The notes below the pieces were generated by a model. It worked only from the letters and a program-made list of their open reading frames with translations, had not been told where the DNA came from and made no database searches. Both the position numbers and the translations under genes were made by a program. Positions 42,007 to 49,891 of a DNA stretch of 64,000 nt are shown piece after piece. Source of the stretch: Granulimonas faecalis (GTDB lineage Bacteria; Actinomycetota; Coriobacteriia; Coriobacteriales; Atopobiaceae); NCBI RefSeq assembly GCF_022834715.1, contig NZ_BQKC01000001.1, positions 780,501-844,500 of the forward strand. Reading direction: 5' to 3'. The stretch's first letter is position 1, and the number at the start of each line of letters is the position of its first letter.

Positions 42007-42882
42007 TCAGCTCATCGTGGGCGTCGACATCTTGTCGCGACCCAGCGACTTGTGCTCCATGCGGGCGTGCTCGAGCGCCTGGCTGCGGCCGGTCATGACG
42101 AGGAGGAAGAGCGCCTCCACCACGAAGTCCGCCGAGATGTGCGACGAGAACTGGCTGCTCGAGAGGGCGTGGTCCCGCGACACCGTGTGGAGCACGCAGT
42201 CCGCGCGCGGGGCGAAAGGTGCGGCGGGGTTTGAGGTGACGAGCACCACGGGGGTGGAGCTGTCCTCCGCGTTGTCGAGGATGGTCTCGAGGCGCCGCGA
42301 GTACCCGGACGACGAGACGAGCACGAGCACGTCGGTGGGCCGGAGGGAGAGCGAGGCCAGGATCATGGACTCGGTGGTGGCGGGGCACTGGCAGCGGACG
42401 CCGATCTGCCCGAGCTTGAACGCCAGGTTGGCGCAGACGGGGATGGAGTTGCCCACCGCGGCGAACACCACGGAGTCGGCGTTCTGGACGAGGTCGACCA
42501 CCCGGGAGACGACGGCGGGGTCGAGCCCGCGGGCCGTGGCGCGGAGCTCCGAGACCTTGGTCTCGAGGATGAGCTCGAGCGACCCCGACACGTCCGCGGT
42601 GGAGACAGACGCGGCGGCCGGCGTCTTGGGTCCGTCCGCGCCCTCGCCCTCCTCCGCAGCGATGGTCATGCGGAGGTCGGAGAAGCTGTCGAACCCGATG
42701 TGTCTCACAAAGCGCGACACCGTGGCCGCGGAGGTGCCGCTGCTCTCGGCTATCTCGCGCACGGAGAGGAACGGCACGCGGCTCACGTTGCGCACCACGA
42801 AGTCGGCCACCTTGGCCTCGGTACCGGGGAGGCGGTCGTAGGCGCCGCAGACGATGTCGATGGCCGACTGGCGTTCTACCAT
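42007..42882 (-). CDS. RpiR/MurR-family transcriptional regulator
   Basis: A 291-residue DNA-binding regulator. The N-terminal HTH_6 domain has LSVREIAESSGTSAATVSRFVRHIGFDSFSDLR (recognition helix within SAATVSRFVRHIG). The C-terminal SIS sugar-phosphate-binding domain has VVFAAVGNSIPVCANLAFKLG and VLVLVSSSGYSRRLETI. ATG 42882 has GGGAGG seven bases upstream. It lies upstream of and co-oriented with the PTS-aldolase operon, separated by 172 bp that carry the twin operators, so it most likely senses a sugar phosphate made by that pathway. Confidence 0.92.
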   Translation of the reverse strand: MVERQSAIDIVCGAYDRLPGTEAKVADFVVRNVSRVPFLSVREIAESSGTSAATVSRFVRHIGFDSFSDLRMTIAAEEGEGADGPKTPAAASVSTADVSGSLELILETKVSELRATARGLDPAVVSRVVDLVQNADSVVFAAVGNSIPVCANLAFKLGQIGVRCQCPATTESMILASLSLRPTDVLVLVSSSGYSRRLETILDNAEDSSTPVVLVTSNPAAPFAPRADCVLHTVSRDHALSSSQFSSHISADFVVEALFLLVMTGRSQALEHARMEHKSLGRDKMSTPTMS

Positions 42883-42959
42883 GGTGCGTCCCTCCCTTTT
42901 CTCCCTGGCCCCCATCATAGCGGCAGCGGGGGAGGGCCTGCGCCGTCCGGCCGCGCTTG

Positions 42960-43110
42960 CCGCCTGCGGCGTCCGGAAATCGCGGTCGCAGACGGTGTCT
43001 TTGGTCGAGCGGCCGTCCTTATCGGCCTGAAATCACGATTTCAGGCCGTTCTGGACGAGGATGGCGAGCCGGGAGACCTCGGAACCGACCTGGAATCGCG
43101 GTCTCGTACA
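42960..43110. repeat. Palindromic intergenic repeats downstream of the lipid kinase
   Basis: A perfect 12-bp inverted repeat CGGCCTGAAATC / GATTTCAGGCCG with a two-base loop lies at 43023-43048. Degenerate copies of the GGAAATCGCGGTC arm flank it at about 42974 and 43092. This 276-bp gene-free stretch contains nothing else I recognise. Confidence 0.6.
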
Positions 43111-43194
43111 CCGGCCAACGCCGCCAGCTCCGCCGCCGAGCCCCACCGCCGAGACCCACCGCCGGCACCGGTCCGGTACCTTGTCGCGCCCGGC

Positions 43195-44217
43195 CTACTC
43201 GCCCCGCAGTTTGCCGGCCAGCTTGGAGCCGAGCAGCCCCTCGGTCACGCTCGGCTTGTCCACCGTCACCGGATCGGGGTGCCACTCAAAGGAGTTGGGC
43301 ACCAGCACCTCGAGTGCGCTGGGCTCGCAGCGCACGTCGAACACCCTGCCGTGCAGCGGCTCGCCGTCCACCTGGGCCGGGGGCTCCTCGTCGAACTCCA
43401 CGCGAATGCGGGAGAACGGCGCGATCTCCACCGCGTCGGAGCCGGCGTGCATGCCAAAGCGCGCGCCGGTGAACAGCGCGAGCGTCGCGGCCCTGCCCGG
43501 GATGCGCACGTTGCGGCAGAGATCCAGCCTGCCGTCGACGGGGGAGGCCTCCGGGCACACCCTGAACCCGCCGCCGTAGGTAGGGCCCACCTGGCAGGCG
43601 AAGATGATCTCCCGGCCCTCCTTGCGCGGGCCGCCGTCCACACGCATCTCGTAGTGCCAGCCGTCGCTGTGCTCGGAGAGGATGCGGTAGCCGCTTTTGG
43701 CGAACAGTCTGGTACCGGCGAGGCCGTTCTTGGTGCGCGTGCCCATGGTGTCCAGGGCGATGGCGGCGTCCAGGCCGAAGGAGCATGTCTCGCAGAAGTA
43801 CTCGCCGTTGACCTCGCCCAGGTCCAGCGCCACGGGGGTCCCGTTGGTCACCTGGCCGAGGCTCGCCATGGGGTCGTTGAGGGCCATGTGCAGGGTGCGG
43901 CCGTAGTCGTTGCCCGACCCCATGGGTATGACGCCCAGACGCGGGCGCTTGGGTTTGGGCACCGCCATGAGGCCGTTCACCACATCATGGATCACGCCGT
44001 CGCCGCCGAGGGCGATCACCGTGTCGTTGCCGGCCGCCTTGGACGCGTGCCTGCGGGCGTCCCCGGGCTTCTCGGTGCGCACCACCTTGAAGCCGGAGGT
44101 GGCGTTGTCGTAGCTCTGGAGGAACCGCTCCACGAAGTCCGCTGCGCCGGCCCCCTTGCCGCTGTGGGCGGCGGGGTTGGCGATCACGAGGGTGCGTCCG
44201 AGTCTGCTCTGGGTCAT
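43195..44217 (-). CDS. Diacylglycerol kinase family lipid kinase
   Basis: A 340-residue protein of the DagK/YegS/BmrU family that phosphorylates diacylglycerol or a related lipid. VIANPAAHSGKGAGA opens the catalytic domain, IALGGDGVIHDVVNGL holds the ATP-binding GGDG, and GVIPMGSGNDYGRTLHM the next conserved loop. The C-terminal sandwich domain (FCETCSFGLDAAIALDT, CQVGPTYGGGFRVCPEA) is complete. ATG 44217 has GGAG five bases upstream. Single gene. Confidence 0.88.
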   Translation of the reverse strand: MTQSRLGRTLVIANPAAHSGKGAGAADFVERFLQSYDNATSGFKVVRTEKPGDARRHASKAAGNDTVIALGGDGVIHDVVNGLMAVPKPKRPRLGVIPMGSGNDYGRTLHMALNDPMASLGQVTNGTPVALDLGEVNGEYFCETCSFGLDAAIALDTMGTRTKNGLAGTRLFAKSGYRILSEHSDGWHYEMRVDGGPRKEGREIIFACQVGPTYGGGFRVCPEASPVDGRLDLCRNVRIPGRAATLALFTGARFGMHAGSDAVEIAPFSRIRVEFDEEPPAQVDGEPLHGRVFDVRCEPSALEVLVPNSFEWHPDPVTVDKPSVTEGLLGSKLAGKLRGE

Positions 44218-44362
44218 GGTTGCTCCGGGTCGGTGGGCCGAGTGTTGCGCCGGTGGCACACGCCCCATGCTACCCGTCTGCGCCGTCTCTGCCGGGCGGG
44301 TTTGCCCGGGCGCCCGGAAAAGGCGGCTTGGCATGTCTTGCGTGGGCGCCGCGGCGTGTGAC

Positions 44363-44410
44363 GTGTGACAGCGGTGCCTGGCCCATCTGTCACTCGCTCT
44401 ATTGCGCTGC
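44363..44410 (+). repeat. Intergenic repeat A, copy 3
   Basis: GTGACAG...CTGTCAC with the GCCTGGCCCAT core and trailing CTATTG, nearly identical to 732-779. It sits only about 80 bp from repeat B copy 3. Confidence 0.7.
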
Positions 44411-44470
44411 TGATGGGACGGGAAGGCTGTGGCTGCCGTCGGGGGGGCGGGTGCCTCCGTCCTCCACAGT

Positions 44471-44521
44471 TGGGACAAAAGTGCCCGACCATTGGGACAA
44501 AAGTGTCCGGGTGTTGGGACA
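44471..44521 (-). repeat. Intergenic repeat B, copy 3
   Basis: TGGGACA at 44471, 44493 and 44515, the inverse of TGTCCCA, at exactly 22-bp spacing. The GTGTCCGGGTGT spacer matches copy 2 read backwards. Confidence 0.8.
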
Positions 44522-44574
44522 GCCGGGCCACGAGAAAGGGCGCCCCGCTGCCGGGACGCCCTGGGTCTGTCGTA

Positions 44575-44648
44575 TGGAGCGGGCGACGGGAGTCGAACCC
44601 GCCTCATCAGCTTGGAAGGCTGAGGTTCTACCGATGAACTACGCCCGC
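44575..44648 (-). tRNA. tRNA-Gly (TCC)
   Basis: On the minus strand: acceptor GCGGGCG/CGCCCGC, anticodon stem TCAGC/GCTGA with loop CTTCCAA, T-loop TTCGACT, discriminator T and encoded CCA at 44575-44577. Before the element inserted, it stood next to tRNA-Pro on the same strand. Confidence 0.95.
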
Positions 44649-44739
44649 AAACACAAGCAGTATAGCCTACGGCGGGCCGCGTGGGCCCATGAAGGGCAGA
44701 GCGGGCGCCGGGCCATGGACCCGACGCCCGTGCGTCTTC

Positions 44740-44784
44740 TGGTCGGGGCGACTGGATTCGAACCAGCGACCCTCTGCTCCCAAA
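44740..44784 (-). repeat. Attachment site attL (3' half of tRNA-Pro)
   Basis: 45 bp identical to 50590-50634. It holds the anticodon loop, variable region, T-arm, acceptor 3' strand and CCA of tRNA-Pro only, so it is not a functional tRNA gene. Core ends in the anticodon loop, the usual crossover zone for tyrosine integrases. Confidence 0.92.
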
Positions 44785-44891
44785 TGATACGTGCTAGGTA
44801 GTACCGATAGGGACCATTAGAGCTGTAGACCTTGAATAACAGCGATTATGTGGGATAGAGTGAGCCCATTAGGTACCGACGTTCACCAAGT

Positions 44892-44925
44892 TTGCGGACC
44901 AGTTTGCGGACCATCTTGCGGACCA
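44892..44925 (+). repeat. Left arm-type repeats of the element
   Basis: TTGCGGACCA at 44892, 44904 and 44916: three copies with exact 12-bp period, ending 10 bases before the integrase start. A matching triplet lies near the right end. Likely integrase arm-binding sites, possibly also an integrase operator. Confidence 0.8.
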
Positions 44926-44935
44926 GGGGGTTGCC

Positions 44936-46150
44936 ATGAAGTACCAGAGCGCGTTTCTGAAGGACAGGAAGGGGCGCAAGGGATGGACTGGCTATCTGAA
45001 GTTCAAGGACGGGGATGGCCGGTGGCGCGAGTGCTCCCGGTCCCTCAAGGCCGCCACGAAGACCGAGGCACGTCGCGAGCTGGCATCGTGGAGGGCGGAG
45101 ATGGAGGATGCGGCCGAGCGCGAGGCCGAGGCCCGTACAGACGCGCTCGGGACTCGCGCAGAGGTTCCCGACTACGTGGCGGGCATGGTTGACCGCCTGG
45201 AGGCTTCGGGGGCCATAGAGCCCTCGACGGCGAGCGGCTACCGCACGACCGTCAACCACATACGACGCCGGTTCACGGGCGTGACTGTGGCCGACCTCAC
45301 GGCGGCTGAGGTTCAGGCGTGGGAGGCCGACTTGACGGCGAGCGGCCTCGGCTCCTCGACCGTGGGCAAGTGCCACAGGCTCCTCAAACAAGCCATGAAG
45401 GAGGCGTGCGCCCTCGACCTAATCAAAAGGAACCCCCTCGACGCGGTGAGGCCGCCCAAGAGGCGGCCGGTGCACGAGGGAATCAACGCCCTGGACCTCG
45501 ACGGGCGCACGAGGCTCCTCGACGCCCTGGACGCCATGGAGCTTACGCCCGTGACGGTGGGGGCCCGCGTGGCCCTCTACACGGGGCTCAGGCGCGGCGA
45601 GGTGTGCGGCCTCAGGTGGGCCGACATCGACCCCGAGGCGGGGGTGCTCTGGGTAAGGCGTTCCATAGGCAAGGGCGGCTACGTGAAGGATCCCAAGACG
45701 GGGAAGGGGCGCGACGTGGCGCTCCCGCCGAGCCTCGCGGCGGCGCTGGCCGACTGGAGAGCGTTCATGGAGGAGGCCTACAGGGCCGCGGGGGCCGTGC
45801 TCCCACGGACGGCCTATGTGCTCGGGTACGGGGACCGGTTCATGAGCCCCGAGCTCCTCGGGAAGCAGTGGGCGACCCTTGCGGGGGCCCTGGGCATCCG
45901 GGGCACCGAGGGGCGCATACCGACGTTCCACGACCTCAGGCATACATGGGCGACGCTTTACCTTGCGGCCGGCGGGGACGTGAAGACGGCCGCGAGCAAC
46001 CTTGGCCATGCGGATGTGTCAATGACCCTCAACACGTACGCAAGCGCCGACCCGGATGCCAAGAGGCGGGCGGCCGTGCTCGTGGAGGGCGCCATGAGGG
46101 CCCCCGAGGGCGCGGCTGTGCCATTCAGGGCGAGGGGGGAGGCCGTATGA
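44936..46150 (+). CDS. int: Site-specific tyrosine integrase
   Basis: A 404-residue recombinase that would catalyse integration at tRNA-Pro and take part in excision. Residues 1-70 form an arm-binding-type N-terminal domain (GWTGYLKFKDGDGRWRE), followed by a SAM-like core-binding domain at about 80-170. The catalytic domain has ALYTGLRRGEVCGLRW (Arg), FHDLRHTWATL (His-x-x-Arg) and LGHADVSMTLNTYASAD (His and Tyr nucleophile). It adjoins attL and the arm repeats, and reads inward. Gene and site organisation agree. Confidence 0.95.
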   Translation: MKYQSAFLKDRKGRKGWTGYLKFKDGDGRWRECSRSLKAATKTEARRELASWRAEMEDAAEREAEARTDALGTRAEVPDYVAGMVDRLEASGAIEPSTASGYRTTVNHIRRRFTGVTVADLTAAEVQAWEADLTASGLGSSTVGKCHRLLKQAMKEACALDLIKRNPLDAVRPPKRRPVHEGINALDLDGRTRLLDALDAMELTPVTVGARVALYTGLRRGEVCGLRWADIDPEAGVLWVRRSIGKGGYVKDPKTGKGRDVALPPSLAAALADWRAFMEEAYRAAGAVLPRTAYVLGYGDRFMSPELLGKQWATLAGALGIRGTEGRIPTFHDLRHTWATLYLAAGGDVKTAASNLGHADVSMTLNTYASADPDAKRRAAVLVEGAMRAPEGAAVPFRARGEAV

Positions 46151-46174
46151 GGGCGATACCCGGCGCAATCTCGT

Positions 46175-46231
46175 ATAACGTACATTATGTAAAGCTGGAA
46201 GTGTGTTTTTCGACGCTGTTTGTCGACAAAC
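46175..46231. promoter_or_regulatory. Two palindromes between integrase and next gene
   Basis: ATAACGTACATTAT at 46175-46188 (imperfect, centred on GTAC) and GTTTGTCGACAAAC at 46218-46231 (perfect 14 bp). They lie in an AT-richer gap just before the next open frame and look like regulator-binding sites. No recognisable repressor gene is present in the element. Confidence 0.5.
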
Positions 46232-46256
46232 GACCCGGTGAAGGCCGTTTTTCATC

Positions 46257-46946
46257 ATGAGCGGCGATGTGCTCAGCACGGGCGGTGACCCTCGTTGCCA
46301 CGTCTTGGGCGTGCTGAACAGGGCCGCTGACAGTTGCGGGTGGCTAGGAGTCGAAGGCATCGAATCTCTTGCGGGGTTCCTTGTGGGAACCGATGGAGAG
46401 AGGCACGAGAGAAAGCCCGGAACTATGGCCAACCCTCCAGACCTCGATTGGGGAGAAAGCCCGTTGGGGGAGGTTGTTTTCGGCGATGGCCGGCACGACC
46501 CCCGGCGCATGGAGTGGTGCGAGGTGTCGAAGCCGTGGGGGTTCGGAACTATGGCGGGGCTCAGAGAGATTGGAGTGACCCCGGACCACAGGCAGAACCC
46601 CGGACGCATGGGAGCCGAGGAGGTGCGCCATATCCTAGCGGCGGTATGCGCCAGGGCCGACCAGGCGGGGGACCTCGACGGGTTCGACCGTTGGCTAGAG
46701 GGCCGCATCAGGCGGCCGTCTCCTTGGTTCGTGGGAACTTCGGAGGAGGCGGAGTATGAGGCCTTGGTAGAGCAAGCCGAGGCATGCCTGGGGGCCGAGG
46801 GCTTGCGGCGGCTGGTCGAATACGCGCGGCTCCTCACGTTGGACCCCGAGCTGGTTCGGGATGGCGCGGACCCTGAACAGCTGGGGGCCGTGAGGGAGGG
46901 GGTTCTTACGGACCGCTATCGGGCGGTGTCACCGGCCGTTCGTTAG
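46257..46946 (+). CDS. Hypothetical protein of the integrative element
   Basis: A 229-residue open frame. I do not recognise the family. The first half (to about residue 115) is glycine-rich, low in predicted structure and contains imperfect DNA repeats (GGAACTATGG at 46419 and 46546). The second half, from MGAEEVRHILAAVCARADQ onward, is helical and acidic with LRRLVEYARLLTLDPELV near the end. The start is doubtful: no ribosome site precedes ATG 46257, and ATG 46608 would give only the helical part. Could be a regulator given the palindromes upstream. Confidence 0.5.
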   Translation: MSGDVLSTGGDPRCHVLGVLNRAADSCGWLGVEGIESLAGFLVGTDGERHERKPGTMANPPDLDWGESPLGEVVFGDGRHDPRRMEWCEVSKPWGFGTMAGLREIGVTPDHRQNPGRMGAEEVRHILAAVCARADQAGDLDGFDRWLEGRIRRPSPWFVGTSEEAEYEALVEQAEACLGAEGLRRLVEYARLLTLDPELVRDGADPEQLGAVREGVLTDRYRAVSPAVR

Positions 46947-47055
46947 CTTGTGGTGTCCTTGTGGAGACGGCAAAGGGAGCCTCTCAAGGCAAATAGGCCC
47001 TCAGCGTTCCCCGACAAACCCCAGCAGACTACGAGGAGTGACAACCCCCGGAATA

Positions 47056-47097
47056 ATATGCCCCGAGACCCCGAAAAAGGGGCTTCGGGGCATATTT
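47056..47097 (+). terminator. Terminator-like hairpin inside the element
   Basis: ATATGCCCCGA and CCCC pair with GGGG and TCGGGGCATAT around GAAAAA. It separates the first two element genes from the downstream replication module. Confidence 0.7.
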
Positions 47098-47187
47098 CGT
47101 GCAGAATCGCGAGTACCTATGGGCGAGTGTACAGTCCGGTTGTCCGTGCGCACGGCGTGACCCAAAGGCACGTCGAAGGGCAACAAA

Positions 47188-47397
47188 ATGGCAATCGAAA
47201 TCATGAAGGACGGGGCGGCCGTGGCCGCTCCCGATACCCCGGCACTCGTGACCGTGGCCAAGGCGGCCGATGTTCTCGGGGTGACCGAGGCGACCGTCTA
47301 CCGCATGGTGCGCAACGGCGAGATTCCGGCCGTGAAGGTGCGCAGGGTGTGGCGCGTCAACCTGACCGAGTTCGTGGCCCGGGGCGGCTCCCTATGA
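47188..47397 (+). CDS. Excisionase-like helix-turn-helix protein
   Basis: A 69-residue DNA-binding protein of the MerR-like HTH_17/excisionase family: VTVAKAADVLGVTEATVYRMVRNGEIPAVKV gives helix-turn-helix then the beta-hairpin wing (VRRVWRVNLTEF). Such proteins act as recombination directionality factors or as regulators of replication genes. It is not beside the integrase, so either role fits. GAAGGG lies upstream; its stop overlaps the next start (ATGA). Confidence 0.85.
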   Translation: MAIEIMKDGAAVAAPDTPALVTVAKAADVLGVTEATVYRMVRNGEIPAVKVRRVWRVNLTEFVARGGSL

Positions 47398-47735
47398 CGG
47401 CCCGGGAAAGGGCCCTCGCGGCGCACTGGGGGCCCATGTGCCGCGATGACATGAGGGCCCAGTACCAAATCATGTTCAGCGAGCGGGGGGCCGTGTCCTA
47501 CCCCCTCCCGCAATGCGCCCTCGCGGTGGGCGACGGGGCCGCCGAGCGTGCGGCCCGGAAGGCGCTTGTCATGGCCATGGGCTACCCGCCGAGCATACGG
47601 TTCCGCTCCCCCCACCACGCGCTCGTGTCGTTCAGGAAGGCCGTCGACCTATGCCCGAACCCGGCGGGTCGCGCTGTGCTTCGCCTCAACGGCGAGGCCT
47701 TGGGCGACGTGTGCAAGCTCAAGAGCGGCGCGTGA
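47394..47735 (+). CDS. Hypothetical protein of the element
   Basis: 113 residues, family not recognised. Translationally coupled to the excisionase-like gene through an ATGA overlap. Contains no membrane segment; mixed alpha/beta composition with SIRFRSPHHALVSFRKAVDLC in the centre. Coupling between the HTH protein and the helix-turn-helix/helicase genes suggests a role in replication or its control. Confidence 0.65.
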   Translation: MTARERALAAHWGPMCRDDMRAQYQIMFSERGAVSYPLPQCALAVGDGAAERAARKALVMAMGYPPSIRFRSPHHALVSFRKAVDLCPNPAGRAVLRLNGEALGDVCKLKSGA

Positions 47736-47741
47736 GGGCCC

Positions 47742-48146
47742 GTGGAGTGGGGAGAGGGGTTCAGCCGGACCCCGAACCCATGGCTGGAGGCCATGGCCCG
47801 CGCGGGGTGCTCGGCTAGCGAGGTGCTGACCGTGGCGGCCCTCTGTGGGCGCATGAGGCCCGAGCCGGGCGGCGGATGGGTGGCGGGCTACCCGGCCGCC
47901 GAGCTGTGCGAGCGCCTCGGCTGGGGCGAGCGGAGGCGCGTTCAGGCCGTGGCGCGCCTCAAAGGCCGAGGGTTCCTGGAGCCCATCGGCTACGCCCACA
48001 AGGGGCGGGCGGCCGAATACCGCATGTTCCCAGGCATCCCTTACAGGTTCCCAGCCAAGCGCCACGAGGGGTCCGACCCCCAGCCGACGGGGCGCGACCT
48101 GAAGCCGTGGCGGCTCCCGGAAGGGGAGCGCGGCCGGGACCCGTGA
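47742..48146 (+). CDS. Winged-helix/HTH protein, possible replication initiator
   Basis: 134 residues starting with GTG, six bases after the preceding stop. LTVAALCGRMRPEPGGGWVAGYPAAELCERLGWGERRRVQAVARLKGRGFLEPIGY reads (in segments) as a helix-turn-helix with a wing, much like the N-terminal domain of plasmid and phage replication initiators. The C-terminus is basic and proline-rich. The next feature is a set of iteron-like repeats, then a helicase gene, which fits an initiator role. The functional call is inference. Confidence 0.6.
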   Translation: MEWGEGFSRTPNPWLEAMARAGCSASEVLTVAALCGRMRPEPGGGWVAGYPAAELCERLGWGERRRVQAVARLKGRGFLEPIGYAHKGRAAEYRMFPGIPYRFPAKRHEGSDPQPTGRDLKPWRLPEGERGRDP

Positions 48147-48187
48147 CGCGCCTGAAGCCCTATCAGACCGACAGGGATTCAGGCCTC

Positions 48188-48262
48188 AAAGGGTGCTTGA
48201 ACCGAGAACCCTTACAGCCCAAAGGGTTCTTGAACCGAGCACTAAAGGGTGCTTGAACCGAG
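48188..48262 (+). repeat. Three iteron-like repeats (candidate replication origin)
   Basis: AAAGGGTGCTTGAACCGAG at 48188-48206 and 48244-48262, and AAAGGGTTCTTGAACCGAG at 48221-48239. Spacing is 33 and 23 bp, near three and two helical turns. A hairpin AGAACCCTT/AAGGGTTCT lies between the first two. Located between the putative initiator and the helicase gene. Confidence 0.65.
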
Positions 48263-48349
48263 AACCCCTATACGAAGGTACGAAAGGGGGCGGCCCATAG
48301 AGGGCCGCCCCCGGGGCCGAGGGCCCTCGACCGATGGGAGAGTGACGAA

Positions 48350-49273
48350 ATGGAGCAGAGCGAGACGGGCGGCAACTGGGAGCTGTGGACGATGGAGTTC
48401 GGCGACGCGGCCCGCGACCTCAAGGCCTACCGGAACCCGCCCCCGGTGACCCCGACGGGGTTCGAAGCCCTCGACGCCCTCAAGGGCGGGGGCCCCTGCC
48501 CCGGCGTGCACGTGCTCATGGGCATGCCCGGCGCCGGGAAGAGCGCGCTGGCCCTCGATGTGGCCCTGAAGGTGGCCATGGGACGCGGCCGGGTGCTCTA
48601 CGTGAGCGCGGAGATGGGCCGCCAACAGTGCCTGGCCCGCCTCTGCTCGTGCCTCGCGGCCATGGGTGCGGCGGGGGCCGACGGCGAGCCCCTACAGGGG
48701 TTCCCCTGGAGCCGGTGGGAGGCCATGGGCGCGGCTTGCGGGCCCGAGGGCGAGGACGCTGGCACGCGTGCGCTCGCGGCCTTGGCCAAGTACGCGCCGG
48801 GGCTCGTGTTGGCCGACGGCGGCCGGGCGGTGACCGTGCCCGGCCTGTGCGCGGTGATACGCGAGGCGGCGGCCATGGGGGTGTCGCTCGTGGTCGTGGA
48901 CTACCTTCAGCGGCTTGCGTGGCCCGAGGGCCAAGAGCCAAGCGACCAGTTCCAAGCCGTCACGAGGGCGTCGAAGGCCGTCACGGCGGCGGCCAAGGAG
49001 GCCCGGGTGCCCGCGCTCTGCCTCTCCTCGATGAACCGGGCGGCTCTGAAGGACGGAAAGCCGACCATGTGGGGTGGCCGCAACAGCGGGGACATCGAAT
49101 ATGACGCCGAGACGGTGATGCAACTGATCCCAGCAGACGAAGGCGCGGGGACCTCGGGGCACAGGGCCGTGGACCTTCACGTGACGAAGAGCCGGTGCGG
49201 GGCCCAGACTGGCGAGCGCCCGATATCCCTCGACCTCGACGGCCCCCATTGCATGTTCAGCGAGTACGCGTGA
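48350..49273 (+). CDS. DnaB-C-like / RepA-type hexameric helicase ATPase
   Basis: A 307-residue RecA-fold ATPase. Walker A GMPGAGKSALALDVALKVA near residue 58, YVSAEMGRQQCLARL, Walker B SLVVVDYLQRLAWP near 183, sensor-like LCLSSMNRAALKD and SGDIEYDAETVMQL match the C-terminal helicase domain of DnaB. The N-terminal DnaB collar domain is absent, as in RepA helicase of RSF1010 and several phage/plasmid helicases. GGGAGAG lies eight bases before the ATG. It gives the element its own replication function. Confidence 0.85.
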   Translation: MEQSETGGNWELWTMEFGDAARDLKAYRNPPPVTPTGFEALDALKGGGPCPGVHVLMGMPGAGKSALALDVALKVAMGRGRVLYVSAEMGRQQCLARLCSCLAAMGAAGADGEPLQGFPWSRWEAMGAACGPEGEDAGTRALAALAKYAPGLVLADGGRAVTVPGLCAVIREAAAMGVSLVVVDYLQRLAWPEGQEPSDQFQAVTRASKAVTAAAKEARVPALCLSSMNRAALKDGKPTMWGGRNSGDIEYDAETVMQLIPADEGAGTSGHRAVDLHVTKSRCGAQTGERPISLDLDGPHCMFSEYA

Positions 49274-49391
49274 GGGCGCCCGAACTACGGGCGAGCTACG
49301 GGCGAGGCCCGACAGGAAGCACGGGCGAAGCTTGGCCCGGCCGCCGAGGCCGGGCCATGGAGGGCCAACAGGGGCCGGGAAGGTGGGGACG

Positions 49392-49754
49392 ATGCCGAGT
49401 GGAGACAGGACCCCGAAGGGGAGGCGCGACGCGCTCATGTTGGCCATGCTCGGGGGCGCGAGCGTGGCCGAGGCGGCCGCCGAGGCCGGGATACCGGGGC
49501 GCACTGCGCGGGCCATAGCGGCCGACGACGGTTTCAGGGCCGAGCTGGGGGCCATGAGGGCGCGGGTGCTCGACGCGGCCGGAGCCGAGGTGGCCGAGGA
49601 CCTGGCCCAGGGCGCGCGGGAGGCGGTGGCCGTGCTCAGGGCCTACGCGGCGGGCGGCTACTTCGCCACGGATGCGACCCGCATACGGGCCGCCGAGGCC
49701 CTTTGCCGGGCGGCCACGGCGGCGGGCGTGGACCCGTTCGCCAAGGCGCCCTAG
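49392..49754 (+). CDS. Small helix-turn-helix protein, possibly small-terminase-like
   Basis: 120 residues. RRDALMLAMLGGASVAEAAAEAGIPGRTARAIAADDGFRAEL (read in segments) is an N-terminal helix-turn-helix with the layout seen in phage small-terminase subunits and related transposase-like HTH proteins. It is followed by a long helical part with VAEDLAQGAREAVAVLRAYA. No large terminase is present. In phage satellites a lone TerS redirects helper packaging; that reading is speculative here. AAGGTGGGGACG precedes ATG 49392. Confidence 0.6.
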   Translation: MPSGDRTPKGRRDALMLAMLGGASVAEAAAEAGIPGRTARAIAADDGFRAELGAMRARVLDAAGAEVAEDLAQGAREAVAVLRAYAAGGYFATDATRIRAAEALCRAATAAGVDPFAKAP

Positions 49755-49891
49755 GGGCCGCGCGGGGGCCCGGCGCGCCCCGGGAGGCAATCGGAGGGCC
49801 CGGGTGCCCGTGGCGCGCCTCTCAGGGGCGCTCTGGGGACGCCCAGGGGCATCCACGGGGACGGCGGCCGCCCGGTGCGGTACCCTCTGAA

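Noticed and set aside
44740-44784. Second tRNA-Pro gene
   Set aside because: Only the 3' half is present; sequence after the anticodon loop diverges, so it is an attachment-site remnant.
46019-46837. Long open frame on the minus strand opposite the integrase end and hypothetical gene
   Set aside because: Runs antisense over the integrase C-terminus, has no ribosome site and reads as low-complexity serine/proline/arginine sequence typical of shadow frames.
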